Positions 16,517 through 24,148 of a stretch of 36,602 nucleotides of DNA are shown here, piece by piece (positions within the stretch are counted from its first letter, which is position 1; every line of letters begins with the position of its first letter). The stretch covers positions 7,692-44,293 of the forward strand of contig NZ_JADGDZ010000004.1 in the NCBI RefSeq assembly GCF_016744625.1. Direction: 5' to 3'. The stretch comes from Winogradskyella sp. GTDB taxonomy: Bacteria > Bacteroidota > Bacteroidia > Flavobacteriales > Flavobacteriaceae. The position numbers were made by a program, and so were the translations under genes. Under the pieces are notes generated by a model, which made no database searches, was not told where the DNA came from, and saw nothing but the letters and a program-made list of their open reading frames with translations.

Positions 16517-17909
16517 AAAACAACAAAACATATTAATTATTGGTGCCGGACTTAGCGGAAGTCTATTAGCATTAAGATTAGGACAACGCGGCTACAACGT
16601 AACAGTTTACGAAATGCGTTCAGATTTACGTAAAACAGATATTTCTGCTGGCCGTTCTATTAACTTAGCATTTTCAGATCGTGGTATTAAAGCCATGAAG
16701 TTAGTTGGTATGGAAGATAAAGTCAAAGCACTTTGTATTCCTATGAATGGTCGCATGCTTCATGATAAAGAAGGCAATACTTATTTATCAAATTATAGCG
16801 GAAGAGATCACGAATACATCAACTCCATTTCTAGAGGAGAACTCAATGGATTATTATTAACCGAAGCTGAAAAACATGATAATGTAACCATACATTTCAA
16901 TAAAAAATGCAAATCTGTTGATTTTGAAAACACCACAGCATTATTCAAAGATTATAACACAAAAGATGAATTTGTAGAAGATGCAGATTGCATCATCGCA
17001 ACAGATGGAGCAGGTTCTGCATTACGAAAAAGTTACTACTTGGGTAAAAAATTCTTATTCAGTTTCTCACAAGACTATTTAACACATGGTTATAAAGAAT
17101 TAAGTATTCTCCCAACTGAATCTGGTGGCTATAAAACATACATAAATGCACTTCATATTTGGCCTAGAGGTGATTTTATGCTTATTGCATTACCCAATTT
17201 AGATGGCAGCTTCACCGTAACCTTGTTCTTACATCATAATGAAGGAGAATATCACTTTGGTAATTTAACAACACCGGAAATTGTTACTGAATTCTTTCAG
17301 AAAGAATTCCCTGATGCATTAGAATTAATGCCAAATCTTGTTGATGACTTTTTTGAAAATCCAACAGCAGCATTAGGTACTGTTAAATGTTCACCGTGGC
17401 ATTATAAAGGTAATACACTGTTAATGGGTGATTCAGCACACGCGATTGTACCATTTTATGGACAAGGTATGAATGCCTCATTTGAAGACGTTGTAGAATT
17501 TGATAAGGTTCTAGACGAACATGAAGGTAATTGGGAAACCATTTTTACTGAATATGAAAAAACAAGAAAGAAAGATACAGATGCTATTGCCGATTTAGCA
17601 ATTGATAATTTTCATGAAATGAAAGACCATGTAGGTCAAGAAATATTTCAAGAAAAGCGTAAAATTGAAATGGCTTTAGAGAGAGAATTCCCGAATGAGT
17701 ATTCATCAAAATATAGTTTAGTTACCTTTAATGAGCATATTGGCTACAGAGAAGCTATGCTAAGAGGACGAGCGCAAGACAAAGCCATTTTAAATATGTT
17801 AGCCGATCGAGATATTTCGACATCAGATGATATTAAAATTATTTTAGATAAAGTAAAAACTGAAACTGAAGCAATTTTAGAAGACGATAAAATTGCTGGA
17901 TTACATTAA
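16509..17909 (+). CDS. kmo: Kynurenine 3-monooxygenase
   Basis: 466 residues. FAD- and NADPH-dependent hydroxylase making 3-hydroxykynurenine. FAD-binding GAGLSG at 12-17 with the following VYE acidic end of the strand, the KMO signature AGRSINLAFSDRG, and the second FAD motif MGDSAHAIVPFYGQGMN. The C-terminal part (about 370-466) is not strongly hydrophobic, as in other bacterial KMOs. The start overlaps kynU by 8 nt, and the deaminase follows 6 nt later. Confidence 0.96.
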   Translation: MSKKQQNILIIGAGLSGSLLALRLGQRGYNVTVYEMRSDLRKTDISAGRSINLAFSDRGIKAMKLVGMEDKVKALCIPMNGRMLHDKEGNTYLSNYSGRDHEYINSISRGELNGLLLTEAEKHDNVTIHFNKKCKSVDFENTTALFKDYNTKDEFVEDADCIIATDGAGSALRKSYYLGKKFLFSFSQDYLTHGYKELSILPTESGGYKTYINALHIWPRGDFMLIALPNLDGSFTVTLFLHHNEGEYHFGNLTTPEIVTEFFQKEFPDALELMPNLVDDFFENPTAALGTVKCSPWHYKGNTLLMGDSAHAIVPFYGQGMNASFEDVVEFDKVLDEHEGNWETIFTEYEKTRKKDTDAIADLAIDNFHEMKDHVGQEIFQEKRKIEMALEREFPNEYSSKYSLVTFNEHIGYREAMLRGRAQDKAILNMLADRDISTSDDIKIILDKVKTETEAILEDDKIAGLH

Positions 17910-17915
17910 AAACAT

Positions 17916-18323
17916 ATGAGTAAAGACATAGTAACACCTAGAGGAGCATACCCACACGTTAACCAAGTTGGCGATTTTATTTTTGTCTCAGGCACAAGTT
18001 CGCGACGACCAGATAATACCATTGCTGGTGTTGATATCATTGACGAAATGGGAACTAAAAAATTAAACGCTTATTCTCAAACCCAAGAAGTCTTAAAAAA
18101 CATAGACCATAATTTAGCCAAAGTTGGAGCATCTTTAAAAGATGTGGTTGATGTAACATCCTTTCTGGTAAACATGAATGATTTTGCTGACTACAATAAA
18201 GCTTATGCAGAATTCTTTGATAAAGCAACAGGACCAACCAGAACAACAGTTGCAGTACACCAATTACCACATCCAGATTTGGTTATAGAGATTAAGGTAA
18301 TGGCCTATAAGAAAAAGGGTTAG
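17916..18323 (+). CDS. nbaF: RidA-family 2-aminomuconate deaminase
   Basis: 135 residues of the YjgF/YER057c/UK114 fold, forming a trimer in relatives. Conserved pieces are [29 protein letters not shown], and the ligand-binding Arg in [15 protein letters not shown]. General RidA proteins remove reactive enamines; the operon position between kmo and the semialdehyde dehydrogenase, and the RRPDNT and [13 protein letters not shown] stretches, point to the 2-aminomuconate deaminase (AmnD/NbaF) type that releases ammonia to give 4-oxalocrotonate. Substrate is inferred from context. Confidence 0.88.
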   Translation: MSKDIVTPRGAYPHVNQVGDFIFVSGTSSRRPDNTIAGVDIIDEMGTKKLNAYSQTQEVLKNIDHNLAKVGASLKDVVDVTSFLVNMNDFADYNKAYAEFFDKATGPTRTTVAVHQLPHPDLVIEIKVMAYKKKG

Positions 18324-18380
18324 AAAACCAAGGCTCAAGATTAATATCAGTTACGTCTTGGGGAATTTATCTGTAAATAA

Positions 18381-19820
18381 ATGAACATACAAAACTACAT
18401 AAACGGCGAATTCATTAACTCTATTCAAAACAATTGGATAGACAACTATAACCCATCTAATGGTGAAGTTTATGGACAAATACCCAACTCATCAAAAAAC
18501 GATGTAGAAAAAGCATACAAAGCTGCCAAAGCTGCTTTTAAGCAGTGGTCACAAACCACGATAGAAGAACGCAGTCGTATTCTTATTAAAATTTCAGAAT
18601 TATTAGAGGCAAACTTACAACGTTTTGCCGAAGCGGAAAGTAAAGATAATGGCAAGCCAGTTAGTTTAGCTAAAACAGTTGACATACCAAGAGCAGCAAG
18701 TAATTTTAGATTCTTTGGTAATGCCATTACACAATTTGCAAGTGAAAGTCATGAGTCAATTGGTCAAAATGCCATAAACTATACATTGCGTCAACCTATT
18801 GGTGTTGTAGGATGTATTTCCCCATGGAACCTTCCACTCTATTTATTTACATGGAAAATTGCACCAGCACTCGCTACAGGAAATTGCATTGTAGCTAAAC
18901 CAAGTGAAGTTACGCCAATGACGGCTTATTTATTAGGTGAAATTTGTAACGAAGCAGGTTTACCAAAAGGTGTTTTAAATATAGTTCATGGACTTGGAGG
19001 ATCGACAGGACAAGCCATTATAGAACATCCAGATATTAAAGCTATTTCTTTTACTGGAGGTACTGCCACTGGAGCACATATTGCTAAAGTCGCTGCTCCA
19101 ATGTTTAAAAAACTATCATTAGAATTAGGTGGTAAAAATCCTAATATCATTTTTGCAGATTGCGATTATGACGATATGTTGAATACAACAGTACGCTCAT
19201 CTTTTGCTAATCAAGGTCAAATATGCTTATGTGGAAGTCGCATTTTTGTGGAAGCTTCTATTTACGAAAAATTTAAAACCGATTTTGTTGCAAAAGTAAA
19301 AGCATTAAAAGTGGGTCATCCTTCTGAAGCTGATACTAATATTGGCGCGTTAGTTTCTAAACCACATTTAGAAAAAGTAAAAGAATACATCAATATTGCT
19401 AAAGAAGAAAATGGAATCGTTTTATGTGGTGGAAATGAAGTTACTGTAAAAGATTTTGAAAACGGTTATTACCTTGAGCCGACAGTTATTGAAGTACCAA
19501 ATGATGAATGTAGAGTCAACCAAGAAGAAATTTTTGGGCCAGTTGTTACCATTATGCCTTTTAATTCTGAAGATGACGTTCTCCAAATGGCAAACAAAGT
19601 CAAATATGGCTTATCAGCTACACTATGGACTAATAATTTAAAACGTACCATGCGCATGAGCAACCAACTACAAGCTGGTATTGTTTGGGTAAACACATGG
19701 ATGATGCGAGATTTAAGAACCCCTTTTGGAGGTGTAAAAGCGTCTGGTGTTGGTCGTGAAGGTGGTTTTGAAGCCTTACGCTTTTTTACAGAAGCTAAGA
19801 ATGTTTGCATAAAGTACTAA
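18381..19820 (+). CDS. nbaE: 2-aminomuconate 6-semialdehyde dehydrogenase (ALDH superfamily)
   Basis: 479 residues. Oxidises 2-aminomuconate semialdehyde to 2-aminomuconate with NAD. ALDH active-site residues are present: N150 (SPWNLP), E248 (LELGG) and nucleophile C282 (NQGQIC); the nucleotide loop is SFTGGTATG. Arg110 (SNFRFFG) may match the substrate-binding Arg of the Pseudomonas enzyme. The 57-nt gap before it contains only a weak CCAAG/CTTGG hairpin. The gap after it is where the GIY-YIG element sits. Confidence 0.92.
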   Translation: MNIQNYINGEFINSIQNNWIDNYNPSNGEVYGQIPNSSKNDVEKAYKAAKAAFKQWSQTTIEERSRILIKISELLEANLQRFAEAESKDNGKPVSLAKTVDIPRAASNFRFFGNAITQFASESHESIGQNAINYTLRQPIGVVGCISPWNLPLYLFTWKIAPALATGNCIVAKPSEVTPMTAYLLGEICNEAGLPKGVLNIVHGLGGSTGQAIIEHPDIKAISFTGGTATGAHIAKVAAPMFKKLSLELGGKNPNIIFADCDYDDMLNTTVRSSFANQGQICLCGSRIFVEASIYEKFKTDFVAKVKALKVGHPSEADTNIGALVSKPHLEKVKEYINIAKEENGIVLCGGNEVTVKDFENGYYLEPTVIEVPNDECRVNQEEIFGPVVTIMPFNSEDDVLQMANKVKYGLSATLWTNNLKRTMRMSNQLQAGIVWVNTWMMRDLRTPFGGVKASGVGREGGFEALRFFTEAKNVCIKY

Positions 19821-19825
19821 CTAAA

Positions 19826-20202
19826 TGTCACCTCGAGCGCAGTCGAGAGGTCGCTAATGAAAATATATTTTGTTTATATATTGCAGTGTTCAGACAATCT
19901 AACTTATACAGGTGTAACAAATAATATTTCAAGAAGATTTGAAGAGCATCAAAAAGGACTGAATAAAAATTGTTATACTTTTAAAAGAAGACCATTAAAA
20001 TTAATTTTTCAACAAGAATTTAACGATATTGAGCAGGCAATATTCTTTGAAAAGAAAATAAAAAATTGGAGTGCAAAAAAGAAATACGCTTTAGCCAATG
20101 GAGAATATGATATGTTGCAAATTTTATCTGAATGCAGAAACGCAACACATTCAAATTATAATCCTAAAAATTAAGTAGGTCTCGACTGCGCTCGATCAGA
20201 CA
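19826..20202. mobile_element. GIY-YIG gene enclosed by 23-bp inverted repeats (family A)
   Basis: Left arm 19826-19848 and right arm 20180-20202 are inverted copies. They share an outer TGTC, a 3-nt variable spacer and a 16-nt perfect core TCGAGCGCAGTCGAGA. The core itself is partly palindromic (CTCGA/TCGAG), so each arm can fold alone. The only gene inside is the GIY-YIG nuclease, whose ATG is 8 nt after the left arm and whose stop is 5 nt before the right arm. TAAA flanks both ends (19822-19825, 20203-20206), a possible 4-bp target duplication, though this is weak in AT-rich DNA. It interrupts the kynurenine operon in the same orientation. Confidence 0.55.
19857..20174 (+). CDS. GIY-YIG family endonuclease
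   Basis: 105 residues. The single domain has the paired tyrosines (FVYILQCSDNLTYTGVTNN: Y7 and Y17), the catalytic Arg/His helix NNISRRFEEHQ (R26/R27, H31) and the metal-binding Glu65 (FFEKKIKNW). This is the small UPF0213/YhbQ-like form found in many copies in flavobacterial genomes. Because it lies precisely between inverted repeats in the middle of a metabolic operon, a role in moving or maintaining the repeats, or in repair at them, is more likely than a role in tryptophan catabolism. That is inference; the nuclease fold itself is clear. Confidence 0.92.
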   Translation: MKIYFVYILQCSDNLTYTGVTNNISRRFEEHQKGLNKNCYTFKRRPLKLIFQQEFNDIEQAIFFEKKIKNWSAKKKYALANGEYDMLQILSECRNATHSNYNPKN

Positions 20203-20209
20203 TAAAATT

Positions 20210-20992
20210 ATGAACTTAGAACTAAACAACAAATACGCATTAGTTTGCGGTAGTACTGCAGGAATTGGTAAAGCAACAGCCTTAGCCTTAGCCGAAGAAG
20301 GCGCAATTATCACTTTAATTGCAAGAAATGAAGACAAGCTAAAAGCAGTACTTTCGGAATTACCTCAACAAAGAAATCATGATTATATCGTTGCTGATTT
20401 TTCAAATCCAGCAGAGTTAAAAACGAAAGTTTCTGATTATATTTCAAAACATCATGGCTTTCATGTATTAGTAAATAATACTGGTGGTCCAGCAGGTGGA
20501 CCTGTTTTTTCGGCAAAAATAGAAGAATTTGAAATTGCTTTTACCCAACATTTAAAATGCAATCATGTGCTGGTTCAAACTTTGGCTCCTTTTATGAAAA
20601 AGGAAGGTTATGGTCGAATAATTAATGTCATTTCAACTTCTGTAAAACAGCCCTTAGATGGATTAGGTGTTAGTAATACGATAAGAGGAGCAGTTGCTAG
20701 TTGGAGTAAAACTTTAGCTAATGAATTAGGTCAGTTTGGTATTACAGTAAATAACGTTCTTCCTGGTGCAACAGGTACGGATCGACTAACCGAAATTATT
20801 AAAAACAAGTCTGCAAAATCTGGTAACACAGAAAAAGAGGCTGCCAATACAATGAAAAATGCCGTTCCTGCCAAACGTTTTGCAAAACCAGAAGAGCTAG
20901 CAGATGCTATCACATTTTTAGCGAGTGAACGTGCTGGTTATATTAACGGAATTAACCTTCCTGTTGATGGTGGACGCACAAAATCTTTGTAA
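20210..20992 (+). CDS. SDR-family protein lacking the catalytic Tyr-Lys pair
   Basis: 260 residues of the classical short-chain dehydrogenase fold: GSTAGIG (14-20), an NNTGG variant of NNAG (89-93), Ser in VISTSV (142/144), and C-terminal YINGINLPVDGG. The YxxxK motif is replaced by S155-N-T-I-R159 (GVSNTIRGAV), so both the general acid Tyr and the Lys are missing. A group of SDR proteins with this substitution exists in bacteria. Its reaction in the kynurenine pathway is not known; no textbook step needs an SDR here. It may be an altered reductase, an isomerase or a binding protein. Confidence 0.88.
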   Translation: MNLELNNKYALVCGSTAGIGKATALALAEEGAIITLIARNEDKLKAVLSELPQQRNHDYIVADFSNPAELKTKVSDYISKHHGFHVLVNNTGGPAGGPVFSAKIEEFEIAFTQHLKCNHVLVQTLAPFMKKEGYGRIINVISTSVKQPLDGLGVSNTIRGAVASWSKTLANELGQFGITVNNVLPGATGTDRLTEIIKNKSAKSGNTEKEAANTMKNAVPAKRFAKPEELADAITFLASERAGYINGINLPVDGGRTKSL

Positions 20993-21013
20993 CTTTATAC
21001 AAGAATAGAATTA

Positions 21014-21097
21014 GTCATTACGAGGAAAGAAGTGACGTGGTAATCTCTTCCTATTGAAACAGATTGCCACAGCAAATAAAATTTGCTTCGCAATGAC
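21014..21097. repeat. 84-bp inverted-repeat element (family B)
   Basis: Starts GTCATTACGAGG and ends CGCAATGAC; read from either end, the arms share GTCATTnCGAnG and, further in, GTGGnAATCT (with T or C at the variable base). A GCAAAT/ATTTGC hairpin lies at 21072-21086. It fills most of the 119-nt gap between the SDR and dioxygenase genes. This type of GTCATTGCGA repeat is scattered between genes in many flavobacteria. No ORF. Confidence 0.6.
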
Positions 21098-21111
21098 ACA
21101 AAACAAATATC

Positions 21112-21645
21112 ATGAGCAAATTATATCCTCCTATAAACTTTAAAGCTTGGATTGAAGAAAACCGACATTTATTAAAACCACCTGTTGGTAATAAAGTCGT
21201 CTGGAAAGATGGAGACTTTATTGTGATGGTTGTTGGTGGACCAAATAGTAGAAAAGATTACCACTATAATGAAACTCCCGAATTTTTCTATCAGGTTGAA
21301 GGTGATATTATCTTAAAAGTTATTGATAAAGGCACACCAAAAGATATTCATATTAAAGAAGGAGAGATATTCTTATTACCTCCAAAAGTGCCGCATTCAC
21401 CTCAACGTGGAGCCAACACGGTTGGTTTGGTTATAGAATATCCAAGAGAAAAAGGTGTACAAGATGCATTACTATGGTTCTGTGAAAATTGTACTACCAA
21501 ATTGTATGAAGAAGATTTTACTTTAGACAATATTGAAACAGATATGCCTGCAATATTTGATGCATATTATAGTGATAAAAACAAACGCAGTTGCCCAAAT
21601 TGTGGTGAAGTAATGCAGCCTCCAAAGAAGGTTCAGGTAGATTAA
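21112..21645 (+). CDS. nbaC: 3-hydroxyanthranilate 3,4-dioxygenase
   Basis: 177 residues, the normal bacterial length. Opens the ring of 3-hydroxyanthranilate to 2-amino-3-carboxymuconate semialdehyde. Cupin Fe(II) ligands H51, E57 and H95 (DYHYNETPE, PPKVPHSPQR) and substrate-binding R47, R99 and E109 are present. The C-terminal rubredoxin-like iron site of the bacterial enzyme is complete (CENC at 124-127, CPNC at 161-164). It is separated from its operon neighbours by repeat elements on both sides. Confidence 0.97.
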   Translation: MSKLYPPINFKAWIEENRHLLKPPVGNKVVWKDGDFIVMVVGGPNSRKDYHYNETPEFFYQVEGDIILKVIDKGTPKDIHIKEGEIFLLPPKVPHSPQRGANTVGLVIEYPREKGVQDALLWFCENCTTKLYEEDFTLDNIETDMPAIFDAYYSDKNKRSCPNCGEVMQPPKKVQVD

Positions 21646-21648
21646 TTT

Positions 21649-21798
21649 ATTCCTGCAGAAGCAGGAATCTCTAAACTATGAATCACTAATTAGTGATAAA
21701 TAATTGCCAAAAAGAAAAATTAAAACAGATATTATTAACCTCTAGGGTTCAATAATAGTTGAAACTCTAATTAATAAGATTCCTGCCTTCGCAGGAAA
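21649..21798. repeat. 150-bp element with inverted palindromic ends (family C)
   Basis: The left end is an 8-bp hairpin ATTCCTGC-AGAA-GCAGGAAT followed by CT (21649-21670). The right end (21777-21798) is an inverted near-copy, AGATTCCTGC-CTTC-GCAGGAAA. Between them are a 14-nt perfect palindrome TCACTAATTAGTGA (21683-21696) and AT-rich sequence without an ORF. The right hairpin ends 4 nt before the ACMSD start codon, so it occupies the ribosome-binding area. Confidence 0.65.
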
Positions 21799-21802
21799 TA
21801 GT

Positions 21803-22891
21803 ATGACAAAACGTAAACTAAGAATAAACGGTCACTCACATCTTCTTCCCTATCCTGAAGAAATTCCACAATTCATGCAAGACAAAGGGATTTTTTGGGT
21901 TGATAAGGACCGTAAATTTATGCTTCAAAAAGATTGGAACCGCCCTATTACTGATTCAAGTTTTTTCTTAGATGAAAAGTTAGCCTGGATGGAAAACTTC
22001 AAAATAGATCATGCTGTCGTTTTAAACTTATCTCAACTCTATGGTAACGGATTGCGTGTTGAAGAAATGAAACAAGCTTTACGTTTTCAAAATGACTTTA
22101 ATGCCAAAGTACAACACGAAAACCCAAGTAAGTTTACTTGCGGTTTTGTTGTACATCCAGGTTTTGTTCGTGGTGCCTGTTGGGAAATAGAGCGCTGTGT
22201 AGAAGAATTAGGCTTACAGCTCTTATGCTTACCAACCCACTACATGGATACCATTGGTACTTGGCGTTGTATTTTTGATGAAGAAAATGAACCTATTTTT
22301 GAATTAGCTAACAAGTATAATCTTGCTGTAGAAATTCATCCTTACGATGGCGAAAAATTTATAAAACTCGAAAACACATCTTGGCGTTTTCATTTAATAT
22401 GGATGTTAGCGCAATGCGCTGATGCTTACCACTTTTTAACCTTAAATGGATATCAAGACAAATACCCAAATATGCGAACTTGCTTTGCTCATGGTGGACA
22501 ATTAGCACAGATTAACTTAGGCAGACGAATTCAAGGATTTGATGGCAGACCAGATTTATTTGACGGTAAAAGTCACCCAAGAAAAGCTGTAGGGCATAAA
22601 AACATATTCTTTGACACTTTAGTTCATGATACAGGTGGACTAGAACTATTAATTAAAAACCAAGGCTCTAAACAGGTTCTTATGGGATTAGATGACCCTT
22701 ACCCTTTAGGAGAAATGGAAAGCGAAAAACAATCCTCTTATCCTGGTAAAATTTTAGATCTAGCAATAGATCGAGATATTATATCAGAAACTGAACGTGA
22801 TGCTATTTGGGAAGATAATGTAATACAGTGGCTCTGTGGTGATAATCAAGTTTCTAAAGACAAATTAGTTAATAGAATCTTAGGCAAATAA
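21803..22891 (+). CDS. nbaD: 2-amino-3-carboxymuconate-6-semialdehyde decarboxylase (ACMSD)
   Basis: 362 residues of the amidohydrolase superfamily. Decarboxylates ACMS to 2-aminomuconate semialdehyde, diverting it from quinolinate. Zinc ligands are visible: H11 and H13 (NGHSHLLP), H179 (EIHP), H230 (FAHGG) and D297 (MGLDDPYPLGE); R47 (DWNRP) and the GRR at 240-242 match the substrate-binding arginines. Its start sits directly behind a hairpin repeat, which may reduce or control translation. The 7-TM gene follows 2 nt later. Confidence 0.95.
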   Translation: MTKRKLRINGHSHLLPYPEEIPQFMQDKGIFWVDKDRKFMLQKDWNRPITDSSFFLDEKLAWMENFKIDHAVVLNLSQLYGNGLRVEEMKQALRFQNDFNAKVQHENPSKFTCGFVVHPGFVRGACWEIERCVEELGLQLLCLPTHYMDTIGTWRCIFDEENEPIFELANKYNLAVEIHPYDGEKFIKLENTSWRFHLIWMLAQCADAYHFLTLNGYQDKYPNMRTCFAHGGQLAQINLGRRIQGFDGRPDLFDGKSHPRKAVGHKNIFFDTLVHDTGGLELLIKNQGSKQVLMGLDDPYPLGEMESEKQSSYPGKILDLAIDRDIISETERDAIWEDNVIQWLCGDNQVSKDKLVNRILGK

Positions 22892-22893
22892 CA

Positions 22894-24039
22894 ATGACTG
22901 AGGTCTCAGAATTTTACATTCTTTCACATATATTTATTTCATTAGTAGGTGCCGTTTTGTTATTAGCAATATGGTATAATATCAGGCTTCGTTTTAAGCA
23001 AGTTCTTGAAGAAGATGACACACAAAAGCGCGTAGACAAAGGCTTACTTCATCTAAGTTTTGCCATGTTTGTTTGGGTACTTTCTGGCTTATGGTCTTAT
23101 ACTGGAATTCTATTTTCTTTTGAAAACACAACAGGTTTTCGGTTTGGAATATATTTATTTTCTATTATAAATAATATGTTCTTGTTATTAGCGCTATTCT
23201 ATTTTTACTATGCTCCAAAGTTTATTTATAATAACACGAAAAATGTAAAACTTATTTTAGGAGTTATTATTATCACATCTTTCACAACTTTTTTGCTTTC
23301 CTACTTTCTTCAAGAAAACAACACAATACATGGTATTAAAATAAGTGGTATTCCAGATTTGTTACTAACTACTTTTTTGTGTTACCTATTAGGCATTTCC
23401 TTTTACAGAACATTTTTATACAGAGGCTTAAAAATTGTTGGTATTATATCTATTATGGTGGTATTATTAATAGTTATATCACAAATTTCTAGTGTATTTC
23501 TAAGTTTTGGAAATGACTTTAGCAACAATTTTTTTAAACTTATTGCTAAAACCTCATTAATATCTATCTTTTTGGTGTTAGCAACAACTTGGGTTATTCG
23601 ATTAGCAAATATGCCTAAGCTAAATGAAATGACTATTAGTTTTTTAGATTGGAGTTTGGTAAAAATCAGTATTCCTACTAAAGGTATTTTGAATCAAACT
23701 ATTGATTTTGGTTCTAAAACCACTCAATATAAAAACCTCTTAAAGTTTGCGATTAGACGTAAATATGGAGATGGTGATTTACAAAGTTTAGTAGTTAGTT
23801 TAGGTGGTGAAATTAAAAACCAAACCTACCTTACAAGAATTATAGATAACACAAATTCAATTTTAGAATTAGATCAAACACAAGTATTAGAGCGAAGAGA
23901 TTTATTTACCTTTATTGGTGAAAGTCGTTATCGATTAAGAATGGTTCCCAATCACATCACTATAGATGCGACATTACTAGAGGAATTTTTAAAAACCCCT
24001 GAAAACAAAAACTATAACGCACTTTTTAAAGCTGAATAA
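22894..24039 (+). CDS. Unknown 7-TM protein with cytosolic C-terminal domain
   Basis: 381 residues that I do not assign to a named family. Seven hydrophobic helices (about 9-30, 50-70, 83-105, 117-136, 153-170, 178-202, 215-236) are followed by a soluble region of about 145 residues with a charged, helical look (YKNLLKFAIRRKYGDGDLQS) and no kinase or cyclase motif. The layout resembles 7TM sensory receptors that lack an output enzyme. It begins 2 nt after the ACMSD stop, so it is co-transcribed with the kynurenine genes; sensing or transport of a pathway compound is a guess. Confidence 0.7.
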   Translation: MTEVSEFYILSHIFISLVGAVLLLAIWYNIRLRFKQVLEEDDTQKRVDKGLLHLSFAMFVWVLSGLWSYTGILFSFENTTGFRFGIYLFSIINNMFLLLALFYFYYAPKFIYNNTKNVKLILGVIIITSFTTFLLSYFLQENNTIHGIKISGIPDLLLTTFLCYLLGISFYRTFLYRGLKIVGIISIMVVLLIVISQISSVFLSFGNDFSNNFFKLIAKTSLISIFLVLATTWVIRLANMPKLNEMTISFLDWSLVKISIPTKGILNQTIDFGSKTTQYKNLLKFAIRRKYGDGDLQSLVVSLGGEIKNQTYLTRIIDNTNSILELDQTQVLERRDLFTFIGESRYRLRMVPNHITIDATLLEEFLKTPENKNYNALFKAE

Positions 24040-24148
24040 CCTCAATTACAATTAAGCACAATTCATTATAATTTAATACAATTAGTTACAAGGTTCAGTA
24101 TTGAGATCTACTGTAAATACATTGCTCTCAAATCAAAAAACTGAACAG

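Noticed and set aside
19821-21802. CRISPR array in the repeat-rich part of the kynurenine operon
   Set aside because: The repeats are of three different families, inverted rather than direct, with irregular spacing and no cas genes.
24101-24148. TTG start adding 16 residues to the POT transporter
   Set aside because: The added residues look unrelated to the family, and an ATG at 24149 gives a normal N-terminus.
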